Shown here in pieces: positions 10,070 through 20,629 of a stretch of 64,000 nt of DNA. Location: contig CAJVZD010000004.1 of NCBI GenBank assembly GCA_913019905.1, positions 124,001 through 188,000 of the forward strand, written 5' to 3'. A program made the position numbers and the translations under genes. The notes below the pieces were generated by a model, which saw nothing but the letters and a program-made list of their open reading frames with translations, was not told the DNA's origin and did not search any database. Within the stretch, counting starts at the first letter, position 1. Each line of letters opens with the position of its first letter. This stretch comes from an uncultured Cellvibrionales bacterium. Its GTDB lineage: Bacteria > Pseudomonadota > Gammaproteobacteria > Pseudomonadales > Dasaniaceae.

Positions 10070-11926
10070 TTACTGACCCCGCAAAAAGAGTTTATCCAAT
10101 TCATCCAATGATAACTGGGTCCAGGTAGGGCGTCCGTGATTACACTGCCCGCTTCGCTCGGTATCTTCCATGTCCCTCAACAAGCCATTCATTTCGGGAA
10201 TACTGAGACGTCGGTTTGCTCTAATGGAACCGTGGCAGGCCATCGTTGATAAGATCTCATCGATATGAGCCTGGATACGATCACTTGAACCGTATTCGAG
10301 AATATCTGACAAGACATCCCTCAGTAGCTGCTCGACATCGCTGCTCTGTAGGATAACAGGAACCTGTCTCACCAAAAGACTTTCCGGACCAGCCCTGTCG
10401 ACACTAACACCCACACTTTCAAAAAACTCACGCTGTGCTTCAGCACAATCTGCTTCATGCTGACTAACCTCGATTGATACAGGCACCAGCAATGGTTGAG
10501 TCTGAATACCGGCCCCCTCTCGTGCGCTCTTCATCCGCTCGTAGGTAATCCGTTCATGGGCTGCGTGCATGTCGACCAGAACCAATCCGCGCTCGTTTTC
10601 CGCGAGAATAAAGATACCTTTTAGCTGGGCGATGGCATAACCTAAGGGCGGGACATCACTAGCTTCCGCCATTTCATCTAACGTATTGTTTTTTTGGTCA
10701 CCGGGGAAAAAACCGCCGCCACTTCGACCGGAAGTATTACTACCATATAACGATTGATAACCCGATAGCTGTTCGCGTACTTGGCCCACAGAGGGCCGTT
10801 GAAAAGGACTTCTCTCCCCGGAACTAAAGGACATGGCATTTTGCGTCTGGATCTCAGCCACTGCCACTCCGTTATTTAATGATTTTGGTATATCGAGGCC
10901 GGTCGGCTGTAACTGATCTTCTGGTCTGACGTCGGCCAATAATCGATGCAAACTTCTAAAAATAAAATCATGAACCATACGCCCATCTCGAAAACGGACT
11001 TCATGTTTGGTCGGATGTACGTTGACATCGACAACGGCCGGATCTAGCTCTAAATATAATACAAAGGCTGGATGGCGACCATGAAACAGCACATCGCGAT
11101 AAGCCTGCCGCACAGCGTGGCTTACCAGCTTATCTCGGATAACACGGCCGTTAACAAAAAAGTGTTGTAAATCTGCCTGGCTGCGGGAAAAAGTGGGTAG
11201 AGCCACCCAGCCCCATAAACGCAAACCTGGTGTATCAGTATCTATGTGCAATGCGTTTTGCATAAACGCAGGACCACAAACCGCGGCGACCCGACGCTCG
11301 CGTTCAAGCTGGCGAGTACAGGGCTTGAGTGAATGAATGGCTTTTCCATTATGATTCAAATGAAAACCCACATCATAACGACTCAATGATTGGCGCTTAA
11401 TCACTTCATCAATGTGCTTAAACTCAGTATTTTCATTGCGCAAAAATTTCCGACGGGCGGGCGTATTAAAAAATAGATCGCGAACTTCAACGGTGGTTCC
11501 CTGGGGGTGGGGAGCGGGACCTACATCGACTTGCATATCCCTTCCCTCTGTTTGCGCCTTCCAACCCGCGCCCTTCTGCTCAGTATTGGACAGTAAAGTC
11601 AGTCGCGACACAGAACTAACAGAGGCCAGCGCTTCGCCGCGAAACCCAAGACTAGTAACACTCTCTAAATCTTCGAGCTCAATGATTTTACTGGTCGCGT
11701 GACGACTTAAAGCCAATGGCATATCTTCTTGCGCAATGCCGGAACCATTATCGCGAACCCGGATCAACTTAACGCCACCAGCCTCAATGTCGATATCTAT
11801 TCGGCTCGCACCGGCATCAACGCTATTTTCCACCAGCTCTTTTATCACAGACGCTGGCCGCTCCACCACTTCACCGGCAGCGATCTGGTTAGCCAGTCTC
11901 GGGCTTAATAATTTTATTCGAGTCAT
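10070..11926 (-). CDS. mutL: DNA mismatch repair protein MutL (endonuclease type)
   Basis: Couples mismatch recognition by MutS to strand incision. The 618-residue protein has the N-terminal GHKL ATPase motifs [20 protein letters not shown] and GFRGEAL, a central linker, and a C-terminal dimerisation domain. That domain carries [12 protein letters not shown], a variant of the DQHA(X)2E(X)4E metal-binding endonuclease motif, and CNHGRP, so this is a nicking MutL as in Pseudomonas rather than the MutH-dependent E. coli type. The ATG at 11926 is chosen because family homology starts at [12 protein letters not shown]; upstream in-frame codons overlap amiB. Confidence 0.96.
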   Translation of the reverse strand: MTRIKLLSPRLANQIAAGEVVERPASVIKELVENSVDAGASRIDIDIEAGGVKLIRVRDNGSGIAQEDMPLALSRHATSKIIELEDLESVTSLGFRGEALASVSSVSRLTLLSNTEQKGAGWKAQTEGRDMQVDVGPAPHPQGTTVEVRDLFFNTPARRKFLRNENTEFKHIDEVIKRQSLSRYDVGFHLNHNGKAIHSLKPCTRQLERERRVAAVCGPAFMQNALHIDTDTPGLRLWGWVALPTFSRSQADLQHFFVNGRVIRDKLVSHAVRQAYRDVLFHGRHPAFVLYLELDPAVVDVNVHPTKHEVRFRDGRMVHDFIFRSLHRLLADVRPEDQLQPTGLDIPKSLNNGVAVAEIQTQNAMSFSSGERSPFQRPSVGQVREQLSGYQSLYGSNTSGRSGGGFFPGDQKNNTLDEMAEASDVPPLGYAIAQLKGIFILAENERGLVLVDMHAAHERITYERMKSAREGAGIQTQPLLVPVSIEVSQHEADCAEAQREFFESVGVSVDRAGPESLLVRQVPVILQSSDVEQLLRDVLSDILEYGSSDRIQAHIDEILSTMACHGSIRANRRLSIPEMNGLLRDMEDTERSGQCNHGRPTWTQLSLDELDKLFLRGQ

Positions 11927-11939
11927 ATGTTTCTGAACT

Positions 11940-13253
11940 TTAAGAAGCTGGAATAATAATAGTCTGTCCAACTTTAATGGAATTGGAGGCCAAATCGTTT
12001 TTCAGACGTATTGAAGCAATAGTGACCTGAAAACGTTTTGCGATACCCGACAGCGTATCACCTCGCGCAATGGTATATTCGAGCGATTTTAAACGGTTTC
12101 GTTTTTGCCAAGCCAAATAGGTATCCGGTGGGGGGTACGAGGTAAAATGGAGAGAAACTCCGTCAAAAATGGCTTTCGCCATCTTACGCTGATAACTTTT
12201 GGTATTTAGCTTTTTTGCTTCTCGAGGATTTGAAATAAACCCGGTTTCGACCAGGATTGACGGTATATCTGGTGACCGCAACACCGAGAAATTCGCTTGT
12301 TCAACTTTTTTACTGTGCAATTTGGAAACGTTACCCATTGCCCGAACGACCTTGGTCCCCACCTGAATCCCTAAATCCAAACTCGCAGACATGGATAAGT
12401 CGGCTAACACACTGGCCAGCACATCATCTTTTTCACTCAGGTTAACACCCCCGACCAAGTCGGAATTGTTCGCCTCGGCAGCTAAGATCTTTGCCGTGGT
12501 ACTCGACGCACCTTTTCTAGACAAGACATAAACGGAACTGCCATTCACCTTCTTATCCTTAAATGCATCGGCGTGAATCGACACCAGTAAATCTGCTTGA
12601 GCGGTATGAGCTAATTTGCGACGTTTTTGCAAACCCACATAATAGTCTCCGGTGCGGATTAAGACGGGCTTATAGCCCTTTTTCTTGCCGAATAAGTAAT
12701 TCAATTCTTTAGCAATCGCCAACACGACCTTTTTCTCACGAAGCCGTTTGGGACCACTTGCCCCAGGGTCTTCACCACCGTGCCCGGGATCAATCGCAAT
12801 GACGATATCGCGCTTATCGTTGCGGTTTTCGTTCTCATGCCGAGTCGGTTTCTTCTTAATTTCTTTATCGTATAGGTCAATTACCAACCGGTTTCCGGAT
12901 TTTTTGGTAGATCTCAGCAAAAAACTTCGAGGTTTTACGACCGCAGATGTATCGAATACAATCCGCAAATCACTTTTTTTCTTTATACCGCTACGAACAC
13001 GAATAATCGGACTGCTGGCAAAGTCGAGTTTCTTAAAATCGGTTTTGATTTTCGATTGCTCGATATCAATGACAATCCGATTAGGGTTTTCTAGAATAAT
13101 AACATTGTGCTTGACCGCGGCCGACAGATCAAAGACCACCCGCGTGTATTCCGGTGCACGCCATAGACGAACATCATTGATATCAGCGGCATGGGTTGAA
13201 CTGATCGTCAGTACAGCTAACATCCCCAGCATTATAATTCGTTGCAACATCAT
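11940..13253 (-). CDS. amiB: N-acetylmuramoyl-L-alanine amidase (AmiB type, AMIN + Amidase_3 + LysM)
   Basis: Periplasmic zinc amidase that cleaves septal peptidoglycan to separate daughter cells. The 437-residue protein has a signal peptide (residues 1-22, cleavage near THA/AD), an AMIN domain ([18 protein letters not shown]), and an Amidase_3 domain. Zinc ligands lie in [10 protein letters not shown], the Glu of LREKKV and SIHADAF; the catalytic Glu is in LVETGF. A C-terminal LysM domain follows ([16 protein letters not shown]). The tsaE-amiB-mutL order supports AmiB over AmiC. Activation by EnvC- or NlpD-type factors is expected for the family. Confidence 0.94.
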   Translation of the reverse strand: MMLQRIIMLGMLAVLTISSTHAADINDVRLWRAPEYTRVVFDLSAAVKHNVIILENPNRIVIDIEQSKIKTDFKKLDFASSPIIRVRSGIKKKSDLRIVFDTSAVVKPRSFLLRSTKKSGNRLVIDLYDKEIKKKPTRHENENRNDKRDIVIAIDPGHGGEDPGASGPKRLREKKVVLAIAKELNYLFGKKKGYKPVLIRTGDYYVGLQKRRKLAHTAQADLLVSIHADAFKDKKVNGSSVYVLSRKGASSTTAKILAAEANNSDLVGGVNLSEKDDVLASVLADLSMSASLDLGIQVGTKVVRAMGNVSKLHSKKVEQANFSVLRSPDIPSILVETGFISNPREAKKLNTKSYQRKMAKAIFDGVSLHFTSYPPPDTYLAWQKRNRLKSLEYTIARGDTLSGIAKRFQVTIASIRLKNDLASNSIKVGQTIIIPAS

Positions 13254-13338
13254 TACTCTTGTTGGTTTCCCCGACCTATTGCAAAATGTTTTTACAATTG
13301 ATTTTTATAATTCATTTTATAGTTAAGGCTGGATGTTT

Positions 13339-13827
13339 TTACAACCCAAGCCTATCACTGAGTCTAGCTGTAATCTTGTGACCTTGTTCAGATTGTCCAG
13401 CTATCCGAACCACTCTGCCACCGTCGATCAACCCTATCCTAACCACTAAATCAGGCTTGGGCAAAAACATTGCCCCTTTTTCTGCCCACTCGACCAAGCA
13501 TAGGTCGTTTGTATCAAAATAATCACGTATGCCCATGTATTCAAGCTCTTCAGGATCGCCTAAACGGTATAAGTCAAAATGATAGATTGTCAATTGCTCA
13601 AATTCGTAAGGCTCAACCAATGTATAGGTCGGGCTTTTTACGGCCCCTTGATATCCGAATCCGTTTAACACCCCCCGGCTGAGCGTTGTTTTGCCCATCC
13701 CGAGATCGCCTTCAAGAAAAATAACAGCGCCGCTAAATACCCCCCCATTCGCTATCGACGCGGCCAATTCGACACCCAAATCAACCATGGCCTCTTCACC
13801 TAGTAAATCTAAGCTTAACTCCTTCAT
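13339..13827 (-). CDS. tsaE: TsaE, ATPase of the tRNA t6A37 synthesis complex
   Basis: TsaE works with TsaB and TsaD to make threonylcarbamoyladenosine at A37 of ANN-decoding tRNAs. The 162-residue protein has the P-loop GDLGMGKTTLSRG, followed by KSPTYTLVEPYE and YHFDLYRL, then LVEWAEKG, all typical. Its start overlaps the nnr stop by 4 bases (ATGA), indicating translational coupling. The 85-base gap to amiB contains no gene. Confidence 0.95.
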   Translation of the reverse strand: MKELSLDLLGEEAMVDLGVELAASIANGGVFSGAVIFLEGDLGMGKTTLSRGVLNGFGYQGAVKSPTYTLVEPYEFEQLTIYHFDLYRLGDPEELEYMGIRDYFDTNDLCLVEWAEKGAMFLPKPDLVVRIGLIDGGRVVRIAGQSEQGHKITARLSDRLGL

Positions 13828-15332
13828 TTGAGGAGCTCTCTTAAATGAGGTAAAAGATCAGTGGCAACCATACCGCGCTCGCCGTCTAAAGCAGCGAGAT
13901 CAGCAGCGCGGGCGTGAAGACAAACGCCCAAACGCGAAGCCTCGGCAACAGATAACCCCTGGGCAAGCAAACCCGCCAAAACACCACTTAATACGTCTCC
14001 CATACCTCCGGAGGCCATACCTGGGTTGCCATAACAACAAAGACCTGGTGTTTCATTATCGGGATCAGCGACCAGCGTACCGGCGCCCTTCAGTATGACA
14101 GCACCACCATAACGCCGCTGTAATTCATGAACGGCGCCAAATCGATCCTGTTGGATATCTGCAGTAGAACAATTTAATAGCCGCGCAGCCTCCCCCGGAT
14201 GCGGAGTTAAGACCCAATTATCACGATACGGTTCCTTAACAACACGTCCGTCGGCAATAATATTCAGCGCATCGGCGTCTATAACCATTGGGACATCAAG
14301 TTTACAGACTTGCTGCAGTAATTGTTCTCCCCACGGACCGCGGCCCAAACCCGGCCCGACGACGACAACTGTCGCTCGCTGAAGTAGCGGTTCGATTTCC
14401 TGCCCGGAAATCACACCATGTGCCATTATTTCAGGGCAACGACTGATAATCGCTGAGATATGTTCTGGACGTGTTGCACACGAGACAAGGCCGGCGCCAA
14501 CTCGGGTAGCCGCCTGCGACGCCATTGCCGCAGCACCGGCCATACCTGAATCGCCGCCGGTGACCATGACATGCCCAAACAATCCCTTGTGAGCACTGCG
14601 CTGTCTGGTTGGAAGAGTCGCCTTAAGCACCTTAAAGTCCAGTCGTTGACTACTTGGACTTACGAACTCAAATACTCCTTCCGGCAAAGCTAAATTCGAG
14701 AAATATACACTTCCAGTATAGTCCGGTGCAGCGCCCGTGAGGAGCCCCTGCTTAACACAAATAAAACTAACAGTGTGCTCTGCATATACCGCTTTGTGCA
14801 GAACCTTGCCGGTATCGGCACATATTCCCGAAGGAATATCGGCGGCGATAACCGGCAAACCTGCATGGTTAATGCAATCAATGGCAAGTAGAGGATCATC
14901 GCGCACCTCACCAGTGACCCCCGTACCCAAAATGGCATCGACTATCACCCCCCGTTCAACAGCCAGACTCGAGTCGAAATCTACTATCGCGATACCGTCA
15001 CTCAAAGCCAGCTGCCGAGCCTGCGAAGCATCCTTTTTCATCCGGCTCACCTGCCCAACCTGAACAATTTCAACGTCGATCCCCTTCTGACGGGCAAGGG
15101 TGGCAACCACATAGCCGTCTCCGCCGTTATTTCCGGTGCCACAAAATACCGTGATCTTTTCCACATCGGGGTAATTCCCCAACAGTACCTGAAACAAAGC
15201 CTTTCCCGCTCGACGCATTAGCGTAAATCCAGGAATTTCAAACTCTTCCATCGCTATACGATCTAACTCCTGCGATTGTTCCGCACGATAAAGGCTCATA
15301 GGCAAATTATCATGGCGCGAAAAATGATTCAT
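13824..15332 (-). CDS. nnr: Bifunctional NAD(P)H-hydrate epimerase / ADP-dependent dehydratase
   Basis: Repairs hydrated NAD(P)H. The 502-residue fusion has an N-terminal YjeF_N epimerase domain (CGTGNNGGDGYVVA, DAILGTGVTGEV, ADIPSG) to about residue 215. The C-terminal dehydratase domain has HVMVTGGDSGMAGAA, GPGLGRG, DADALN, LTPHPGEAARLL and GNPGMASGGMGDVLSG. The ATG at 15332 has AAGGAAC at ideal spacing; a second in-frame ATG 11 codons later lacks one. It is the promoter-proximal gene of the nnr-tsaE-amiB-mutL series, divergent from queG. Confidence 0.95.
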   Translation of the reverse strand: MNHFSRHDNLPMSLYRAEQSQELDRIAMEEFEIPGFTLMRRAGKALFQVLLGNYPDVEKITVFCGTGNNGGDGYVVATLARQKGIDVEIVQVGQVSRMKKDASQARQLALSDGIAIVDFDSSLAVERGVIVDAILGTGVTGEVRDDPLLAIDCINHAGLPVIAADIPSGICADTGKVLHKAVYAEHTVSFICVKQGLLTGAAPDYTGSVYFSNLALPEGVFEFVSPSSQRLDFKVLKATLPTRQRSAHKGLFGHVMVTGGDSGMAGAAAMASQAATRVGAGLVSCATRPEHISAIISRCPEIMAHGVISGQEIEPLLQRATVVVVGPGLGRGPWGEQLLQQVCKLDVPMVIDADALNIIADGRVVKEPYRDNWVLTPHPGEAARLLNCSTADIQQDRFGAVHELQRRYGGAVILKGAGTLVADPDNETPGLCCYGNPGMASGGMGDVLSGVLAGLLAQGLSVAEASRLGVCLHARAADLAALDGERGMVATDLLPHLRELLK

Positions 15333-15658
15333 TGTTGTTCCTTCATTGTTGCTTCCGTACGTTATTGTTTACGTACCCTGTTACTTACGTACAATCTCGC
15401 TTAACTATATAATTGCTTACCGGGATTATTGTTTAATCAGCTTATTCACTGCCTAGATTACATTCATTACACAAAGGTACCGGCTTCTGTCAGAATACAT
15501 TAACGCAATTGTCTACGATCAACCCTCAAACGCGACTCGAAACCATTGTACGATCGACGAGAACACCCTTCTCCATTATCAATTCAGTGGTCGCCTGAGG
15601 GCTACGTTTATTTTGTGAAATTATACGTTCGTAACAGGAGAGCCGCTACGCTAACTTT
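15333..15658. other. Divergent nnr/queG intergenic region with degenerate short repeats
   Basis: These 326 bases separate two divergent genes and must hold both promoters. Near nnr there is an imperfect 14-bp duplication (15331-15344 and 15345-15358, ATTGTTG core), followed by two copies of a segment ending in TTACGTAC. No gene, RNA or clear -35/-10 pair is supportable. Confidence 0.45.
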
Positions 15659-16774
15659 ATGAAAACAACTGATTTAACTCGCAATACATCAATAGATGCG
15701 CTCGACACGTCGAAGTTAGTGGCCGACATTCGTCAGTGGGGCCTGGAACTCGGTTTTCAACAAATTGGCGTCAGTGATGTTGACCTGCAAGATCACCAAA
15801 AACATCTTGAGCATTGGCTCGATCGAAATTTCCATGGAGAAATGCATTATATGGAGCACCATGGCGATAAACGCTCTCACCCAGAAAAATTAATTCCCGG
15901 CACGATCAGGGTCCTGAGCGCTAGAATGGACTACTTACCCGATGCAGAAGACATGAATAAGGTGCTGGAAAATACCACTCAAGCCTATGTTTCGCGTTAT
16001 GCCTTAGGAAGAGATTACCACAAACTCATGCGTAAACGCCTGGCAAACCTCGCTGGAAAAATTGCAGATCGAGTCGGTCCCTACAACTACAGGGCTTTTG
16101 TGGACAGCGCACCGGTACTGGAACGTGGATTAGCCGAAAAAGCCGGGCTCGGCTGGATTGGAAAAAACACCTTGCTGATAAATTCGAAAGCAGGCAGCTG
16201 GTTTTTCCTCGGAGAGATATACACTGACCTACCCCTACCTTTAGACCCACCGCAGGAAACCATGCACTGTGGCACCTGCACACAATGCATCGACCTGTGT
16301 CCTACCAATGCCATCGTCGCACCCAATCAAGTGGATGCACGTCGCTGCATTTCCTATCTGACGATAGAAATGCGAGGCAGCATTCCAGAGGACTTGCGTC
16401 CTTTAATGGGTAACCGTATCTATGGCTGCGACGATTGTCAGCTGGTCTGCCCCTGGAATAAATTCGCCGAACAAACGCAAGAACAAGATTTTCAACCCCG
16501 TAACAATTTGGAATCAGCCGACCTTATCGAATTATTTCTATGGTCCGAACCGGATTTTTTAAAGCGAACGGAAGGTTCGGCAATCCGCCGTATCGGTTAC
16601 GAATGCTGGTTGAGAAATATCGCTATTGCACTGGGTAATGCGCCGACGAGTCAACGTTTGATTTCAGTCCTGGAAGATAAACTAAACCACCCTTCAACAC
16701 TCGTTCGGGAACATGTTCAATGGGCACTGCGAAGACATGGAGGAAAGTACAGCGACAATAATGTCGAGAATTGA
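15659..16774 (+). CDS. queG: Epoxyqueuosine reductase QueG
   Basis: Cobalamin-dependent iron-sulfur enzyme for the last step of queuosine synthesis in tRNA. The 371-residue protein has an N-terminal catalytic domain (SARMDYLP, DSAPVLERGLAEKAGLGWIG) and two 4Fe-4S motifs: CGTCTQCIDLCP (near residue 204) with a later Cys, and CDDCQLVCPW. The C-terminal part resembles HEAT-like helical repeats (REHVQWALRRH). The only purine-rich site, AGGAGAG, lies about 17 bases before the ATG, longer than usual. It faces orn convergently, as in Pseudomonas. Confidence 0.95.
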   Translation: MKTTDLTRNTSIDALDTSKLVADIRQWGLELGFQQIGVSDVDLQDHQKHLEHWLDRNFHGEMHYMEHHGDKRSHPEKLIPGTIRVLSARMDYLPDAEDMNKVLENTTQAYVSRYALGRDYHKLMRKRLANLAGKIADRVGPYNYRAFVDSAPVLERGLAEKAGLGWIGKNTLLINSKAGSWFFLGEIYTDLPLPLDPPQETMHCGTCTQCIDLCPTNAIVAPNQVDARRCISYLTIEMRGSIPEDLRPLMGNRIYGCDDCQLVCPWNKFAEQTQEQDFQPRNNLESADLIELFLWSEPDFLKRTEGSAIRRIGYECWLRNIAIALGNAPTSQRLISVLEDKLNHPSTLVREHVQWALRRHGGKYSDNNVEN

Positions 16775-16826
16775 TAGAAAACGATCGGTTTGAGACTACT
16801 TTTCGACAAAAACGACTTTCTATATT

Positions 16827-16862
16827 AAGCCCGACTAGAAGCCCGACTACAATCTCGACTAT
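16827..16862. repeat. Tandem 12-bp repeat, three copies
   Basis: Units AAGCCCGACTAG, AAGCCCGACTAC and AATCTCGACTAT follow each other directly; a fourth partial AAGCC follows. The array ends inside the orn stop codon (16859-16861), so repeat expansion reached the gene boundary. Confidence 0.85.
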
Positions 16863-17446
16863 AAGCCACCTTCAACCTTTAGAAACACATCCCGGTAGTA
16901 CTGTAGTTCGGCGATAGATTCCCGGGTATCGTCCATTGCCAAATGCGACCCTTTCTTTTTAACACCCGCCAACAAATCGGGACGCCAGCGACGCACGAGT
17001 TCCTTTAGTGTACTCACATCCAAGTTTCGGTAATGAAAATAGGCTTCGAGCTCCGGCATATACTTCACCAGAAAGCGCCGGTCCTGCCCGATACTATTAC
17101 CACAAATGGGAGACATACCCGCTGCCACATGGGAGCTTAAAAACTCGATCGTTTCTAATTCAGCCTCGCGTTCGGTAATTGAACTGTTTTTAACTCGCTC
17201 GGTTAGACCAGAATCTCCATGGTGCCGGGTATTCCAGTCGTCCATAGCGTTGAGCATTTTGTCCGCTTGGTGGATCGCCAGAGAAGGTCCCTCAGCAATA
17301 ACATTTAATTTCGCATCAGTCACAATCGTCGCGATTTCGATGATACGGTCTACTTCAGGGTCTAGTCCTGTCATTTCCAAATCAATCCAGATAAGGTTTA
17401 AATCCGGATTTGAGTTGATATCTGAATTACTTGATACTGAAGACAT
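16859..17446 (-). CDS. orn: Oligoribonuclease
   Basis: DEDDh 3'-5' exonuclease that degrades very short RNAs, including pGpG from c-di-GMP turnover. The 195-residue protein has [11 protein letters not shown] with catalytic Asp/Glu, [10 protein letters not shown], and the [11 protein letters not shown] motif with catalytic His and Asp. It is about 14 residues longer than E. coli Orn, from a Ser/Asn-rich N-terminal tail ([14 protein letters not shown]). Its pGpG-clearing role fits a window rich in c-di-GMP-related proteins. Confidence 0.95.
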   Translation of the reverse strand: MSSVSSNSDINSNPDLNLIWIDLEMTGLDPEVDRIIEIATIVTDAKLNVIAEGPSLAIHQADKMLNAMDDWNTRHHGDSGLTERVKNSSITEREAELETIEFLSSHVAAGMSPICGNSIGQDRRFLVKYMPELEAYFHYRNLDVSTLKELVRRWRPDLLAGVKKKGSHLAMDDTRESIAELQYYRDVFLKVEGGL

Positions 17447-17590
17447 ACAATTTCCAGGAATTAAAGTTAAACTGTTGCACTGAGACGGTGAAACCCTCTA
17501 ACAATGACCATGTTCATTAGGTTTCTAGTGTAGCAAAAAATTCTCTCGCTATTCACTATTAGCAAGCCAATCAACAACTATAAGATTTTC

Positions 17591-18613
17591 ATGAGCAAAC
17601 GTAAACTAACAAGACGCCAAGCGTGGCGTGTCAACAAAGTTCAGGAAGATCGCGTCAAACGTGCAAATCAGCGATCAGACCGCATTGACAGGCAGATTAA
17701 CGAAGGAGAATTAGGCTCTGAACAACAGGGCTTAGTCATTGCGCACTACGGTAATCAAGTCGATATTGAAAGTCAAAGGAAAGACTCTCCCGGTGAAATT
17801 AGCCGCTGTCATATGCGATCCAATCTCGGCACCCTGGTTACCGGCGACCGTGTTATATGGATGCCGGGCAACCCTACCGGAGTTGTCATCGCAAGCCTCG
17901 ATAGAGAGTCGGAGCTATCTCGCCCCGACAATCACGGAACACTTAGGCCCATCGCAGCAAATATCGATTATATAGTCATCGTGCTCGCGCCCTTACCACA
18001 ACCTTATGCCAATCTCATCGACCGATATTTGGTTGCCGCTGAGTCAGTTAACATCGAACCCCTCATTCTTCTCAACAAAGTTGACCTTATCAATAACGAC
18101 AATCGAGCTGAAATAGAAAAACTATTATCGATTTACCCCAAAATCGGTTATCGAGTACTGGAAGCGTCGACCCAGAGTATGGATGGACTCAATGAGCTTA
18201 AGTCTGTTCTCAAAAATCGCACCAGTGTCTTTGTCGGACAATCTGGCGTAGGTAAGTCGTCCCTCATCAACGTTCTTCTTCCCGGTGTCGACATAAAAGT
18301 GGGAGGCCTATCCAAAGGCCGCGACAAGGGCACTCACACCACCACCACCGCTAAGTTATTTCACTTCCCCGACGGCGGCGACTTGGTTGACTCACCGGGC
18401 ATCAGAGAGTTTGGCTTGTGGCATATGGAGCGCGAAGAAGTACTGGATGGATTTATCGAATTTCGGCCTCACATTGGCGCCTGCAAGTTTCGCAATTGCA
18501 AACATCAAAGTGAACCCGGATGCCAGGTACTGTCGGCGCTGGAACGCGGAGAAATAAGTCAACGTCGCCTGGACAGCTTTGAGTCAATCGCACGATCTCT
18601 AGAAATGCTTTAG
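17591..18613 (+). CDS. rsgA: Ribosome small-subunit-dependent GTPase RsgA
   Basis: Late 30S assembly GTPase with circularly permuted motifs. The 340-residue protein has a basic N-terminus (SKRKLTRRQAWR), an OB-fold region, then G4 LNKVDLI, G1 GQSGVGKSSLIN and G3 DSPGIREFGLW. A C-terminal zinc-binding segment has CKFRNCKHQSEPGC. It is divergent from orn, the usual Pseudomonas arrangement; the motBA genes that follow rsgA in P. aeruginosa are absent here. Confidence 0.96.
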   Translation: MSKRKLTRRQAWRVNKVQEDRVKRANQRSDRIDRQINEGELGSEQQGLVIAHYGNQVDIESQRKDSPGEISRCHMRSNLGTLVTGDRVIWMPGNPTGVVIASLDRESELSRPDNHGTLRPIAANIDYIVIVLAPLPQPYANLIDRYLVAAESVNIEPLILLNKVDLINNDNRAEIEKLLSIYPKIGYRVLEASTQSMDGLNELKSVLKNRTSVFVGQSGVGKSSLINVLLPGVDIKVGGLSKGRDKGTHTTTTAKLFHFPDGGDLVDSPGIREFGLWHMEREEVLDGFIEFRPHIGACKFRNCKHQSEPGCQVLSALERGEISQRRLDSFESIARSLEML

Positions 18614-18723
18614 ATTTGCTGAATAATTAGTGGTGTAAAACTATCTGCGGTAAAGATTGCCCGAAGCGAGCCGATAGTTCTTTCAACTTATAAGTTCGCC
18701 CTTTTCTTTTTCTAAGTGACCCA

Positions 18724-20508
18724 ATGGCAAAAAACAAAAAAGAAAACCCGCAGGGATTATCTGAATGGCAGGATCAATTGCAAGAGGTGGCGTTGCCCGT
18801 CGATCCTCGAGTCAAAACAGCCGCCCTGCAAAAACTCAATTCCAGTACCGGCAATGCCAAAAATATCGCCACGATATTGATGGAAGACCCCGGGATGTGC
18901 CTATTATTAATGCGCGAAGCGAATAAAGTACTGCAACGCTCGGACAATGAAACCCACTCGCTGTCGCACACAATTAGTCTCTTGGGCTTCCCTTTCGTCG
19001 AAACGCTACTTCGCCGTGCCAAAGACTATGATAAAAAACATTTTACTCACTTCGCCGCCTATCGCCAGCAGCTAAGCACCAGCTTGCACGCGGCTTACCA
19101 AGTAGAAGCATGGGCTGCAAAAAACCCTTATTGGCCCACAGGCGAAATGTTTTGGGCGGCACTGTTCCAACGCGCGCCAAATTGGGCCCTATGGTTTCAT
19201 GCCGGAGAACAAATGTTGCAGCTGCAACACTTACGGGCGCGGCATCATAGCTCGAGCCACAGCGATCTGGAAGTACAAGTATTCGGCTGTAAACTCCACG
19301 AACTGAATCGTCTGGTCAGTCGCAGATGGAATTTACCAAAACTTACGCAAGAAAGCTGGCAGCTAGGCACAAGAGGAACAGCCCGCCAATGGATAATGCT
19401 GAGCCAGATCGACTACGAGCAACAAAAACCTGCGATGGAAAACTTACCCTCGCTACTGCGCGTTTGCAGCTCCCCAGCTTTCGGCATTGCACTGGCAAAT
19501 CAATTAGCGGACGAAAGTGAATGGGATTGGAATTCAAGCCAGACGCTGCGCTTACAGAAAATTCTTGCCACTGCCCTGCAGATACCTGTCGAGCAGTCCA
19601 TTGCGCTCGCGCACCAGGAAGCGGTCAACGCTACCAGACAATATACTATTCGGCGTGCCTTGACGCCGGCACAACAGCTACTTAGCGGCTATAGAAAAGC
19701 GCAACATGTTCTGGTCGACACTGGAACTGAAGAACATATAACTAAAGAACATAGAACTAAAGAACATAGAACTAAAGAACATGGCAGTGCAATATTAGAC
19801 ACCGAAGAATCTGACCCTACAAAACTTGACCATAAAAAACAGACAACGGTACGCCCCGTAGATGGAATCGAAAAAGAACGACTCGTCGACTCAGCAAACA
19901 CTAGCCGCCTAAGCCGCCCTCACCCAAAGAAAAAAAGTGCTCAGTCACAGCCTGAAATCGAACAGCCGTCGACAAAAAATAAGGCGGAACTCACCAAGAT
20001 TCCGCCAGAATTAGCTTCAGTACTACAGCGATTAAAACTGCACTCGCAGTCATTTAAAAATAAACACGAAATTCTAGATTTAGCCTTGCGGACAATGCAC
20101 GACGCTATTGGCCTGGAAAGAGCAACCATCAGCCTGCTCAACCGTAAAACGAAAAACCTGCGTTGCCTATATGATTACGGTTGCGAGAATAGCCCCGCTC
20201 TGACTCAGTTCAACCACACATTAGTCAGAGGCGACTTCTTTAATAAACTATTACAAAAAACGGTGAGTATTCAATTAAACAGCGGCAATCATTCCAAGGT
20301 CTCGCCGTTGCTACCCGACAACTTCAAAGAGGCGATCAATACCAATGAATTTCTTATGATGTCGATCTTCGTCGAGAAAATCCCCACTGCGGTCATCTAC
20401 GCCGATTGCGCAAAAAGCAATGGAAATATCAGCGCCCAGCAATATCGGTTCTTCAAGCAATTATGTGCAGCCGTCAGCCAATGCCTTGAAAAATATGACG
20501 ATAGCTGA
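18724..20508 (+). CDS. HDOD-domain protein with C-terminal GAF domain
   Basis: A 594-residue protein without transmembrane segments. Residues 20-290 look like an HDOD domain, an HD-related fold lacking metal-binding residues and used in signalling (PVDPRVKTAALQKLN, ILMEDPGMCLLLMREAN, HTISLLGFPFVETLL). Residues 330-430 are low-complexity and charged, with tandem TKEHR repeats at 335-354. Residues 440-590 resemble a GAF sensor (ILDLALRTMHDAIGLERATI). A comparable HDOD gene sits beside rhdA in P. aeruginosa. Function unknown; a regulatory role is inference. Confidence 0.75.
   Translation: MAKNKKENPQGLSEWQDQLQEVALPVDPRVKTAALQKLNSSTGNAKNIATILMEDPGMCLLLMREANKVLQRSDNETHSLSHTISLLGFPFVETLLRRAKDYDKKHFTHFAAYRQQLSTSLHAAYQVEAWAAKNPYWPTGEMFWAALFQRAPNWALWFHAGEQMLQLQHLRARHHSSSHSDLEVQVFGCKLHELNRLVSRRWNLPKLTQESWQLGTRGTARQWIMLSQIDYEQQKPAMENLPSLLRVCSSPAFGIALANQLADESEWDWNSSQTLRLQKILATALQIPVEQSIALAHQEAVNATRQYTIRRALTPAQQLLSGYRKAQHVLVDTGTEEHITKEHRTKEHRTKEHGSAILDTEESDPTKLDHKKQTTVRPVDGIEKERLVDSANTSRLSRPHPKKKSAQSQPEIEQPSTKNKAELTKIPPELASVLQRLKLHSQSFKNKHEILDLALRTMHDAIGLERATISLLNRKTKNLRCLYDYGCENSPALTQFNHTLVRGDFFNKLLQKTVSIQLNSGNHSKVSPLLPDNFKEAINTNEFLMMSIFVEKIPTAVIYADCAKSNGNISAQQYRFFKQLCAAVSQCLEKYDDS
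19726..19785 (+). repeat. In-frame 15-bp tandem repeat, four copies
   Basis: Units ACTGAAGAACATATA, ACTAAAGAACATAGA (twice) and ACTAAAGAACATGGC encode T-E/K-E-H-x pentapeptides in the linker between the HDOD and GAF domains. Because 15 is a multiple of three, copy-number change would preserve the frame. Confidence 0.92.
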
Positions 20509-20520
20509 AACCAATTAAAA

Positions 20521-20559
20521 ATTGCAGTACAATATCGCAGTACCGTATTACACTACCAT
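20521..20559. repeat. Degenerate 13-bp tandem repeat upstream of rhdA
   Basis: Three consecutive 13-base units, ATTGCAGTACAAT, ATCGCAGTACCGT and ATTACACTACCAT, are related but diverged. They lie in the HDOD-rhdA spacer, about 70 bases before the rhdA start. Confidence 0.6.
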
Positions 20560-20629
20560 CTCGCCCTTACTCCGATCACCTATTTACCATTCATCATTCA
20601 CCAGAGAATTCCATTTCGGATCTAATGCC

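Noticed and set aside
12748-13326. Large open frame antisense to amiB
   Set aside because: amiB is unambiguous on the other strand; the antisense frame has no family signature or ribosome-binding site.
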